Positions 46,630 through 57,266 of a DNA stretch of 64,000 nt are shown here, one piece after another (within the stretch, counting starts at the first letter, position 1; each line of letters begins with the position of its first letter). The notes under the pieces were generated by a model, which did no database searches, was not told the origin of the DNA, and saw only the letters and a list, made by a program, of their open reading frames with translations. The position numbers and the translations under genes were made by a program. The stretch covers positions 122,165,259 to 122,229,258 of the forward strand of contig NC_089582.1 of NCBI RefSeq assembly GCF_019320115.1, given 5' to 3'. The DNA comes from Miscanthus floridulus. Its lineage: Eukaryota > Streptophyta > Magnoliopsida > Poales > Poaceae.

Positions 46630-47133
46630 CGAATAATATTGCTTAATGACGCTTTGGAATGCAAGGATCCTGTCTGCATTGCTGTACGGAAGAGAGGAAG
46701 AGGATGCCTGGCCGGTCGGCCCTGACCCTTATACCTGCCTAGTTGCCCAGTTAAGCATATGCTGAGTTGTCCGGATAATCGGGTACAGTGATATGCTGGT
46801 TGATTTTCAGGAGATCTGGTAGTGTATGCATTGCATTCTGAACAATATCACATCTGATTCACTTTCGCATTCTTAATACCGCTGCTTCGGACCCTTTTTT
46901 TTTGTTAATGTTTAATTGGACTGGGGTCGTCATCGTTGACCTACAAGTTCTGGGAAGAATGGAAGATCATTCAGGAGATATGCCTCGTTGCCAACGCGGA
47001 CGATCAAACCGCCGGCAACAGACTCAGAAACGAAAAATTTGCAGCCAATTGCGTTAGCTTGGAATTAGCATCTTTCATCCTTTTCCAACTATAATATCCG
47101 TGTTGCTCTGTCGCTGTCGGCAGCGAGCGTTGG

Positions 47134-47708
47134 GCCGGACAGCTAGGACCTGTAGCCAGCCGGTGGGAGATGACGTGCGTGTGCGTGCGTTCGATGGTCA
47201 CAAGCAGGAACGCGTCCGGTGTCCGCACCGTCGTGTACTGCATTTAAAAACAAGAGAACAGAGCCGGCCCGGTCTCAGCGTGGCCGCGTCATCGAAACGA
47301 ATGCCGGCGGTTGGATTTGGATCTAGCGGTGGCGCAATGGGCCTGGCCACCAGCGCTACAGGAGTCTCTGCGGTGCCGATCAGAGGGCCTGTGCACCTTT
47401 GCCGTTGTCGCTTGGAGATTGGCCAGCCCAGCTCGTTGATTGGTTGACGGCTCCCGTCCCAGCAGCAGTCGCCTGAAAAACCTGCCTTTTGCCGAGACTG
47501 CTGGCACGTGCGCCAGGTGCGGTGGTGTGTGATGCGGACCAGTCTCCCACAGGTAGCACGCAACGGAGGGACGCTACTCAGCGTCACTTGGCGCCTGGGG
47601 GCTGCTCCTCCGCCGCGATGCAAAACAGACGCGGCGTGGAGTAAAGACGCCGCGCGTCCCTCGGTTTCGTCTCCCTAGCCCCCTGTCGTCCTGCCGATTG
47701 CGACAGGT
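47134..47708. other. No gene seen
   Basis: GC-rich sequence with open frames of up to 141 codons on the minus strand that show no known domain and no similarity between frames and neighbours. Confidence 0.4.
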
Positions 47709-47966
47709 GAGCCACCCGGCCTCTCCCCGTCCCCGCTTTTCCATTGGTTTTCCCGTCCGGACGGCGCAGCGGCCCGGCGAGGTAGACTGCCATATCTCCT
47801 CTCCTATCTCTCTCGCCCTCACACTTTTTAACACTGGTGAAGCTAAGATCTCTCAGCACAAACAACGGTGGCGACAGAAGAGGAAGGTCGCCTACGTAGA
47901 ACCCGGCGGCGGCGGCTCGCCGGCTCTTGGTCATCGCCGTCGCCAATGCCTGGCAGGAGGAGCCGA
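47709..47966 (+). repeat. Inverted repeat, left arm
   Basis: Reverse-complement match to about 53105-53376, 5.1 kb away. Shared blocks include CCCGGCCTCTC, CGCTTTTCCATTGGTTTTCC, CGGACGG, GTAGACTGCCATATCTCCTC and CTATCTCTCTCGCCCTCACA. It could be the long terminal inverted repeat of an old Mutator-type element or a result of an inverted duplication. No transposase is visible between the arms. Confidence 0.7.
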
Positions 47967-48032
47967 CGAACAGGGTGTTTAACTGGACAGCCATTGCCTG
48001 GCCACTTCCCTGACCTATAGACTATGACACAG

Positions 48033-48150
48033 CTCTGTTCGTTTGTTGGTTTTAGCCAGCCCAAACCAGCCAGCCAACAGTGTTTCTCTCTCACAACAAA
48101 CCAGCACCAGCCAGCCTAAACCAGCCCAGAAACCAACCAGCGAACAGGCC
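48033..48150. mobile_element. MITE with TCTCTCTCACAACAAA core
   Basis: CTGTTCGTTTGTTGGTTTT at the left and AAACCAACCAGCGAACAG at the right form inverted ends. Two GCCAGCC-rich segments lie inside. Same broad family as the MITEs at 45659 and 53381. Confidence 0.7.
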
Positions 48151-49627
48151 TACCTCATCTAGTTGCTCACCAAGCCGCCTAGCTCCACACCTGAATCGGA
48201 GATTGGGATCACGAAACTTGCTTGGATCATTAGAGAACCAATGGATTAATATCACAGTTCACTCAAACCTGACAAATTTTGGTATAAGTAACATAGGTGA
48301 GCTCACCATCTCATCTATTCATTTATACAGACTGGATTATTGTCCAAAAAAACATCACAGCTAGCATGAATTTAACATTTGTGAAATGGTAGTCTAGAGG
48401 TGTAACATGACACAGCTAGCATGAATTTAACAAACGTAAATTTAGCATTTTTATCCAACTATTCACAGTCTCTTCAGAATACTTTTTTAGCATAACTAAA
48501 ACCTGCCTTTTCAGAACATTTACTCTCTGATGGTATTCCAAATGCTTCATAATTCAAGAAATGTCAACTTTATGCTAGAAACCTGATGTACAGAAAGCAA
48601 AATAAAAAATGGATTAGAGCAAAAGCTGAAAGATCATATACAGAGGATGCATACCTGGTAGCAGCTTTTCAATTACTCTACAATTCTATATGGACACCTT
48701 GAGCTAATTAAGTAAAAGCAGAAGCAACATCAAAATGCAATTAATGCATAGAAGCACACAACTTTTATTTTAGGATTTTCACTTTGCTACTGGGAAACCC
48801 TCCACCAACATCCTGTTTTCAAAAGGTGGACCTGATTTTGCTTTAGCCCCATACTACAAAAGACATCAAGTAATTGTTTTTTTCATCTAGAATGAGAGGC
48901 TTTTTAGTAATCTTCACATTCTATTGTGAAGCCTCATCACAATCTATTCTTATCAATGCACAAGGCACAAGGCGCCTTTCACAGTCTATTCTTGAGCCAA
49001 TTAAGTATACTAACCAAGATGCACAAGCCAAACTTGCCAATGCAATAACTAGATATTTAGGATTTTTCTCCACCACTGGGAAACCCTCCACTATCATCTT
49101 GGTTTTCAAAAGACAACTTGAATTTGTTTTAGCTTCCAAAGAACAAAAATAAGTGGTAGATCAACAAATTAATTTCAACGTAGTAATAGAAAGACTACAG
49201 TGTAGCTATAAAATCTGTCATTTACATGTATTGGCAGCATCTTGTACAGATAGATGAAACAATCAATTTGAGTTTTCTGAATAATAGTTCACTGGTAAGA
49301 AAACATTACACAAAGGTTAACTATACTCTGTACACATCATAAAGAAGAAATAATATAGATATGCTGATGGAGAATAAAAGAGATTACTCACCTAAGAGAG
49401 TAGGAGAAGAAATCTCAGGCTAGAAATGCCAATATTTCTGCTAGTTCTACTATTTCTTTCGGTTCTCATGTAATGTACCAAAATAGGGTGGACACATTTA
49501 ATAAGATCCTTAAAATATCCAACCACACAAACTTAACTGTAACAAGAAACTTTCACATTGCATGCCTAGGAGAGAATATAAGCAATAATTAGACTCGACT
49601 CTGCAATTCACAAAAAAAAATAGGAAC
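48151..49627. other. No gene supported; short internal duplication
   Basis: AT-rich sequence. GGGAAACCCTCCAC followed by a TTTTCAAAAG block occurs near 48790 and again near 49077, about 290 bases apart. A 92-codon open frame (48874-49152) spans the second copy but matches nothing I recognise. The region may be intron of a former minus-strand gene. Confidence 0.35.
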
Positions 49628-49780
49628 TGAGGAATGAAACTTACAAAGATAGTAGTATGCTGGAAGCATATTAGCTGGGTACCATGGGTGCATCCGACAA
49701 CTAATTTGACACTGCTTCTGCATCTGTAGAACTTTGTCGAGTTGTAATTTCAGGCACCGTGTCTGCTGCCATTTGAAATC
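49628..49780 (-). pseudogene. Possible exon remnant of an unrecognised gene, minus strand
   Basis: On the minus strand, a few bases from the solo LTR, an ATG opens MAADTVPEITTRQSS, TDAEAVSN and then a stop. The composition looks protein-like, and a GTAAGT donor follows near 49645. I cannot name a family. It would be the first coding exon of a gene whose 5' part lies beyond the solo LTR, near 51.6-53 kb. Confidence 0.2.
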
Positions 49781-51568
49781 TGTCGACACAGAATTTTCGT
49801 TTCGTGCCGAGGACACACGCAATAAGCCGGAAGGGTCTGCTCGATGGAGCTATAGATCCGCCTAGCTTCAGCGTAGGGATGGTCGATCTTGCGCACTCCT
49901 CCCGAGACGTGCCAGTCAATTTGATCCTGTAATTGACAAGGAGAGAAAGTTCATCAGTAATTAAGGGCGAAACTTGCCGGTGTTGCCAGACAGTCCCGAA
50001 TGTGCGGCTCTAAGAGCCAATATGTGAGGATATCGACTAAACAACCGATTCCAGCATATTCATGAGAATAAATTGGTTAAAGCTCATTGGGTTATATAAG
50101 AAGAATCGGTTATCATTCAAGATAAATGTCGTTATTTGAGCAGATATTAATCAATGGCAATAAGATATCAACAATAATTGAGTTATGTTGAGCCAATGAT
50201 TAAAAGCAATTGAACTCCTTTTATATAAAGAAACAATTCAACATCATTTAACCGTTTAATAAAGATAAATCTAATGAACATGTTAGATCTCATATATCAC
50301 TATTACTAGTGGGGCATGAGACAGAATCATACAGGCCGTAGAAATAACAATAGACTCGATGATCCTAACTCATTACTAATATCAGTGGGGCATGAGGCAG
50401 AATCATACATGCCATAATACAATAATAAGATCATGGGGCTAACATATCTTTACTTCAACGGTCTCGTGATGTGAACTTTTCGTAAAAGCACTCAATATCG
50501 GCTAAAACAGTCGATTTAGGCATAGCGCACAATTAAAGTCATGCCTTCTCAGGAATAGATCTATCAAATAACAATCCCCACTCCACGGTGCTAACAGTGG
50601 GGTGTGAGGCAGAATCGCACAGACCGTGATAACGGGCCATGGAACGGTTCTCGCTAGCCAATAAATCTACTCAAGACGCAACATGCTTTAACCGCACGCT
50701 ATGCACGATCAAGATTAAAGTAAAACAGCCGATAAAACATAACTCATCGTTTAAGGTATAGATTAGATCAGTTTCAGATTAACAAACGATGGGCTAAACA
50801 AGATATAAGGCCGATCTAGATCAATCTTAATCGGACAGAATGATATTGCTGTAATTAGATAAATAATAAAAGCAATAAGTAATATTGGTAACTTAATGAA
50901 TCTACCAAAGACTGCCACTCTAAGGTAGAGCCGATAACTTGACCTTGATCTAGTTCATGCAGTGGGGGTCGACCGGATCGATGCAGCCATACTTGAACTA
51001 GGCAAGAGTCGATAACTAACTTATACCAGAGTCACAGTGAAGGTCGACCGGATCGATGCATCCATACGAATAGAGGTATAAGCCATGACAATACTTACAA
51101 CAAGCAGTGGAGGTCGACCGGATCGATACAGCCATATTTACTAAAGAACTCACCGAGATCTACTCTACTCCTACTCCTAAAGGGTGGCCGAAGCCGAAAA
51201 AGTAAGCAACTTGTGTATTGGATTGATTGTTGTCCTTTACAATAGGCGGGGTATGATATTTATACCCGGAGTCTAAACATGAATCCTACTTGAGCACGAT
51301 TCGTTACAATCTTTGACATAAATGAAAATATTTCTAATTTAAGATAACTTGGACTCTGATCTTTCCCTTTTTGTAGAGTCAGATATATAGTTTCCTGGCG
51401 TCAACTGTAGTTCACCATCGCTATTTGCTGACGTCATCCCAAGCGATCCGATTCTAGAGTCGTATCTGAATCGGCTGACATCGATCCTCATTCAATCGAT
51501 TCCTTGATTGACACAATCTTGGAAGCCTGCGAGTTTCCGCGTTCTTCTCCTAAACTTTGGTGTAAACA
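49781..51568 (-). mobile_element. Solo LTR of a Gypsy-type retrotransposon
   Basis: 1788 bases from TGTCGACACAG to GGTGTAAACA, with a perfect 5-base target duplicate AAATC on both sides (49776-49780 and 51569-51573). No interior or second LTR is present, so unequal recombination has removed the rest. On the minus strand it starts TGTTTACACC and has a TATAAATA box near 51265, so transcription would run leftward. Inside are three copies of a GTCGACCGGATCGAT-bearing repeat (50966-51135) and three of a GGCATGAGGCAGAATC-type repeat (50310-50620). Confidence 0.85.
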
Positions 51569-51573
51569 AAATC

Positions 51574-53104
51574 CTAAATCACTGAGTAAAAGCACTGAAT
51601 CACCAATACTAATTATAAATCTAGAAAGGCATGAGGCGATGTATTAACATTACTTTATTCTATAAGTCCATAGTTAATTGTCTACTCTAGAATAAGGTAA
51701 GTCAGAATACTATGGAGCAACACTGTTTCTGTTTGCTGCCATACAAGCATAGATGCATATACCTTTTTTTCACATAATTATTAGGAGACATGTATCTTAC
51801 CAGGAACTACCAAAGCAAAACTAACACATGTATCTCAATCTCATCTGATTAGGAATTAGCAAAGCTCACCCAATTCAGTAAATAGATGGAAGTAGAAGTG
51901 ATCACGTCAAAAGTATTCTTAAAATTCACTACAACGATGTACATAGGTGTAACAGTACTGAATGGCAATTCTGAGACGCAACGCAACTATTTTCCAGATA
52001 GATAAAGCAGGGGAGTTCAAATACAAATGAACATATTATTCTATATGTACATATATTAATCTGGACATAAAAGATTTTTTTATATAGTAGGTAGTACTAT
52101 GTTAATATATAAGAATTCATTGTAGTGAGCCAAATATAATTGGAAGTATAGAACAGAGAATAGAGGGAGAAAGAACACTGCTCTATCTGCTCAGCTAACT
52201 GAAGAGGCAACCAGTATAATTTCTCCTCTTAGCCTTGGAAAAAACACTTGCTATCACAACTCTAAATCAGGTAAGAACAACATTCCATTTTATGGATCAC
52301 TGAACTCTAGACCTGAATAGTTACATACAAACCTGGTTAGGGTTCTTGTTTTTTTTCTATGCTGCAGATCGACACAATGTAAAATCAAACACGTTTCTGT
52401 CCGGACAAACAAATCACAAAACGAATTACCTAGATGCATAAACCGCAATCTGTAATTTTTTAGAGGAATCCAAGCTGGATGAAGCAAGAAGCATTCGTGC
52501 ATCTGTGCTGGTACAAAAGAAAGTTCCTAAAAAATGTGAACACCAAATCAACCAAACAAGAGACAATCCATCACTAATCCCAACGGAAGTGTCGAACCTC
52601 GACCTGCAACACGCCCAAACCCCTGACCACGAAACCAGGGGAATCCTATGGCAAATCATGACGGAGGAAACATCGTTGCACTGGCCGAGGCACTGCGAAA
52701 AGAATGGAAGGGGAGCAGGTTTTCAGGGGTGGCGAGATGGAGGTGGAGCAGCGTCGGAACAGGAACAACGACATCATCGAGGCCAACAGGATAAGACAAC
52801 AAGTGAAAAAAAATTTGAGAAGCAAAAAAAAACTTTGGACAGATCAAACCAACCGAAGACGGAAGCGAGGGTACCTGTCAAGATTGGAAGATGGCCGAGC
52901 TCGCCGGAGCCGCCTCCTCCTCCGTCTTGGTGCTTCACAGCACCGTTGCCATCATCGTCGTGGCCCCGCACGCTGGATCTAGTAGGCACTGCTTCTGGGA
53001 GGGGGCGGGTTGACGCGCATCTGCCACGTCCTTGGTCGGAGCGCCGCCTCCGCTCCCGTTATGTCTGTCGCCGAGCCTGAGGGGGCCCTCCTGGCATGCG
53101 ACGG
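51574..53104. other. No gene supported; candidate minus-strand 5' exon region
   Basis: 51574-52500 is AT-rich without features. 52640-53080 is GC-rich and open on the plus strand for 191 codons, but without a recognisable domain. On the minus strand a GTACCC-type donor follows a GC-rich stretch near 52880, the pattern of a grass 5' UTR exon. It may belong with the possible exon at 49628-49780. Confidence 0.25.
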
Positions 53105-53376
53105 CGTTGGCTCCTCCTGGCAGGCAGTGGTGACGGCGATGACCCAGAGCCGGTGAGCCGCCGCCGCCGGGTTCTACGCAGGCGACCTTCCTCTTTTGCC
53201 ACCACCGCTATTTGTTCAGAGAGATCTTTGCTTCACCAGTGTTAAAAGTGTGAGGGCGAGAGAGATAGGAGAGGAGATATGGCAGTCTACCTCGCCGGGC
53301 CTCTGCGCCGCCGCGCTGCGCCGTCCGGACGGGAAAACCAATGGAAAAGCGAGGACGGAGAGAGGCCGGGCAGCTC
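53105..53376 (-). repeat. Inverted repeat, right arm
   Basis: The reverse complement of about 47709-47966. The outer end runs into a MITE at 53381. The arms differ by scattered substitutions and small indels, so the pair is not recent. Confidence 0.7.
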
Positions 53377-53380
53377 AACA

Positions 53381-53489
53381 CCCTGTTCGCTTGGCTTATA
53401 AGCCATACTTTTTCAGCCAACGAACAATATTTTTCTCTCATAATAAATCAGCCAACAATACTTTCAGTCATGGCTTATCAGCCAAACAC
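53381..53489. mobile_element. MITE with TTTTTCTCTCATAATAAA core
   Basis: CCCTGTTCGCTTGGCTTATA on the left and TGGCTTATCAGCCAAACA on the right are inverted repeats. The inner TTCAGCCAACGAACAATATT pairs with the core of the element at 41511 in opposite orientation. It is the best preserved of this family in the window. Confidence 0.75.
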
Positions 53490-53890
53490 ATGTTCTTTAC
53501 ATGGGTGTTGCAGGCTGAGGCACAGAGAACCCTGACTTGAAGCTTCCTCAATTCCAGACAGAAGCTTCCTCTATGTGATGAAAAATCTGTACTTGCTAGG
53601 ATATGGACTTGCCAAACAATCATTGTAATATCCATATTTATCCATGCAATAGACGAGCTTGATAGCATATGAACTTTTGTGAACCAATTGACATATAAAC
53701 TTCATCAACCATGTTGTGGTGGCTAATGGTTTGCCCCCGATGCTTTTATTGTTTGTGCTGGAAAATGGTCCTACTCTTATTGTCAGTTTCTCTGTAAAAC
53801 TGGTCACAACATTTGATACATATCGTTTACATTCTCATGCTTCGTAGAAAACCAAAACGAACGAAGTGAAGCGGCTCTACGCGCGCATGG

Positions 53891-54130
53891 GTGCGCAAAT
53901 CAGTAATTCCTTACATTTACACGGGCTTGGACGAAGCGGCCACAGCCATTCAGCATTTCAGCCCAGTGGGCGCCTTGGAGAAACACATGTCGCCCACGGG
54001 CCCGATCGTGGTTTTGCCTCCGTGGCCTGGGCTCTAGTATTTTGCGGCGTGGTCCGACAGAGCCTGGCCCATCCCGAAAAATGTCCAGATCCCCATCCTC
54101 CTCCCGCTGCGTAGGAAGGCAGGAGGAATT
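53891..54130 (+). repeat. Fragment repeated at about 41836-42110
   Basis: A third location of the 41-42 kb material, in the same orientation. It includes CTTGGACGAAGCGGCCAC, TTGGAGAAACAC, CCATCCCGAAAAATGTCC and GGAGGAATTCGGA. The trihelix fragment that follows in the other copy does not follow here. Confidence 0.65.
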
Positions 54131-54613
54131 CGGACGTCCAGTACCGCAGGGATGGCATTGGATTGGGCACGTCCGTGGCGGTGACCGGTGAGGCGGCATA
54201 CCGGCGACCCGGCGCCACTGGTTTTCGAGTTTGATAGTCACGCGTGGCATTTTCTAGTTTCTACCCCGCGGTCAGCGGTTAGGTACGGTTCAGATGGCCG
54301 GATCGCAGAGTCAAGAGTCAGAACAAAGGTCAGACACGGCATAAAACTAGTGCTTTCGTCTCGGCAGGGTCAGACACCGCATAAAACCAATGCTTTCGTG
54401 AGGCACTACCCAAGCCCCAAGGTTTGCGTTGCCTGCTCGTGCGGTGCTGTTTCAGACAACAAGATGGCGGGCCGTGTTTTGTGCGGCTACCATGAGCAGG
54501 TACCTCGACAGGGTCACTGATGCGGTGCCCTGCCGGCCCCCTCGTCACGTTTCTTGTCATCGCGTTCGGATCCTTGCCCAACTGTACAAAGTGTACATGC
54601 TCCGCAGTAAGGC
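54131..54613. other. No gene seen
   Basis: Mixed sequence with a direct repeat (GGTCAGACACGGCATAAAAC near 54329 and GGTCAGACACCGCATAAAAC near 54369). No supported reading frame. Confidence 0.4.
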
Positions 54614-54866
54614 GGTGTTTGGTTGCCCTCCTAAATTTTGGACACATCGAATATTTGAACATATATGTGGAGTATTAAATATAGACCAATTACGAAACTA
54701 ATTGCATAGTTTATGACTAATTTGCGAGATGAATCTTTTAAGCCTAATTAGTCCATGATTTGACAATGCGGTGCTACAATAATATGTGCTAATGACGAAT
54801 TAATTAGGCTTAAAAAATTCTTCTCGTGACGAATTATATAGTTTTTTTTATCAGTACCCGAACACC
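54614..54866. mobile_element. MITE of the common grass family with GCCTAATTAGTCCATGATT core
   Basis: The left end GGTGTTTGGTTGCC and the right end (complement GGTGTTCGGGTAC) are inverted. The interior carries TTTGCGAGATGAATC, AAGCCTAATTAGTCCATGAT and TGAATTAATTAGGCTTAA-type blocks seen in many grass genomes. Superfamily is not certain from this copy, and its target duplication is unclear. Confidence 0.65.
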
Positions 54867-57266
54867 TCACTGAATCTAAACGCCACCTAAACGCCACCTA
54901 AGCACTGAGCATGCGCAGAACAGCAGCGGCCGGCAGGGGTGGCATCGCATCGTCGCGTCCGAGGTTTCAACGAGCATTTCGGTAAACGGAACTGCCGCTA
55001 CTGTTTGCTTGCTTGCGTCTTTTTAAAGGACGGCGAGGACCTCCAATTCTTCTCAAAGCTTTGCTCGCGAGGGGGGGCGACTGCCACTCCTCATACGTTC
55101 CTGCACCAATTTAGGCACACACGCCCGCGGCCGCCATATCCTGAAAGCAGCTGTAGGCCCTTTCCATCAGGGTTCAGGGTAATGCTTTGCTGAGATCAGG
55201 CAGCCTGCTAACCTAGATCACACGTTTTGTAAATTTCTTTTTCCTCTTCGTTACTATACCGTGGAAACGTAAGTTGAAAACACGCTTTGTTAAGCTGCTA
55301 CTATGTTTTCCCCCCCTTGAATTAGCTGTTAATCTGTTATGCCATCCGTGTTGGAACAGAAACTTGCATGAGAAAACCTAGTCTTTGTGCAATTGTGCAT
55401 TCTGAGTTTCTGACTGTAGAGCTAGGGCACCATCAGTATATATGTTACTCCAGGGACATACAGATGAGAGGAGTATATTATTTATTACCTGACCAGGGAC
55501 ATACAAATTTGCTAGTTATTTCAAATTTTCAGGTCGGCAAGCCAGGCCTGTAATATTGCCTGTCACTGTAACTCTGTAAGACCACGAGTCCACGATGCTG
55601 ATTGTTCGAGCAGACGAGCACTGCAGATGGTGGCGGCAGCATCCAGTCCACCGGGCAGCCAATGGCAGTTGGTTGCCGTCCCAAATAGTCAACTGCCGCA
55701 GCAATGATGGAATGGAAGGGGGGAAGCGGAAGCCGCTGCGTTTCTGTTCCTTTGCATCGTAGTTTCGTTGCGTTGCGAGGCAGGCGGAGGCGGTCAAGGG
55801 CGCGGGCGCGGCCGGCCAGCGAAAGAAAGAAAGAAAAGATGCCGTGCCGGGGTGGGGCGGCGCGTGGCGTGGGCGGACGGACGGATCATGGAGGTCGCTA
55901 TCGCTACCAACCGCTGCTGAACCGCGGGCGGGGCAGGCGGGCGCCTGCCTGCCTGCCGCGGGCGGCCCGCTGGCTGGCTGCCGTGGAAAACGAGGGGGCA
56001 CCCCGCGCCCGGAGTCCGCATGCGCTGGGGCTCCACGCCCCACTGACTTCCCCCCACCCCACCCCACCCCACCCCGCGCCCGCGGTACTGTCCACCGCGC
56101 TGCCGGCCGGCCAGCGCCCACAAAAGCCGCCGCTACGCTGATACGGATTTCTCCCGTGATCTCCCACTCTCTCCGCGTCGCGGACGCGTTCCCGTCCCAA
56201 CTCCCCGCCCGTCCCGTCCCGTCACGGCCCGCGGTCTCCGCGCTGGCGCCGTCGGCCGCCCTGGGGATGGAACGGATCCGGTCAGCGCTGGCGTCACGCC
56301 CCACTACTCCGCCCCGCCCCGGCGGGCGCCCGGCCTGCCTAACCTAATGCGGTCCGACGCGCGCCTCCACTCCACCCCGCAACGGGCAGGCAGCGCGCGG
56401 TCCACCGCGCCCCGCCTGGCTGACGCGCGGGGCCCCGGGGTCCCCCAGCTGGCGCGCGCGGCAGGTGGCGCGCCGGGCGCACGCGGGCGGTGGAACCGTG
56501 GAAGCGGGAAGGAAGAGGAAGACGACGACGACGGGACGGGCCCCCAGCCCCAGCCTCCTCTCGGTTCCGGTCTCCCACTTTCCGCGGCTGCCTGCCCCGC
56601 TCCCCACCTCGTGCTCTCTCCCTTTCTTTCGCCCCCCGGGCCGATTCCTACTCATCAGCCGCGCGGGGAGAAGACAAGCGCTTTCTCCCCGCAATTCCGC
56701 GCCCACCTCCTCCGCCTCCTGTGCATTTGGCAGCGCAGATGCCGCCGCTCCCGTCCAGCCATCATCATCTTCTCAGTTCTCCCTTGCTCTACTAGGCCTT
56801 GACTGTTCTCGACTCCCCTAATCACCAGCTCGGTCTCCTCTTCCTCGCCGAGTTCAGTTCAGTCTCCGCTCCAACACGCCACCTGCTGCCGCGTAAACAC
56901 CGGGAAATACCTGGTCTTTCTGGTGTGTGTAAGCAAGTTTCAACTCCCCAAGTTTGCTGCTTTTGGCCAATCTTTTCTGGGCTTTCAGGTCTCACAGCAT
57001 CACCAGGCCCCTTTTACTGCGATCTTTTTGTCTGATCACTGCAATTTTAAGCTTCAAGTATCTCCTTTTTCGGAAAATTCAGTCTCTGATAAAGCTGTTG
57101 AGTGAGCGGCTCATGCACCACACCACCAGTAGCCTCAGCTAAGATCTCCTCCCCATGCCACAAACTCCTCCAGGACCGTCAGCCATGGCAAAGTTGCTAT
57201 AGCGCTCTGCTCCGGCTGGCCCGTGTAAGCTGCGAAATTCGGGTCCCTCCCCGGCTTCCCGCGCCC
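54867..57266 (+). promoter_or_regulatory. GC-rich 5' flank and 5' UTR region of the trihelix gene
   Basis: From about 55680 the sequence is very GC-rich and CpG-dense up to the ATG at 57267. All long open frames in it look random. Part of 56700-57266 is probably transcribed leader; pyrimidine-rich CTCCTC stretches are typical of grass 5' UTRs. No TATA box is evident, so a CpG-type broad promoter is likely. A short ATG frame (57102) upstream is in frame with the CDS but lacks conserved residues. Confidence 0.5.
56051..56083. repeat. (CCCCA)n microsatellite
   Basis: About six CCCCA units in a row. The complement is a run of TGGGG units able to form a G-quadruplex. It is about 1.2 kb before the trihelix start codon. 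Confidence 0.8.

Larger units (their letters stand above)
45938..47133 (+). repeat. Segmental duplicate, copy 2
   Basis: The partner of 40685-41781, in the same orientation 5.3 kb away, with the aspartic protease pseudogene between the two. It carries two insertions that copy 1 lacks (about 46073-46297 and 46521-46629). No conserved reading frame. Confidence 0.75.

Noticed and set aside
55516..56347. Long open frames (up to 262 codons) on both strands of the GC-rich trihelix upstream region
   Set aside because: Stops are rare by composition, residues are low-complexity P, A, R and G, and no domain is visible.
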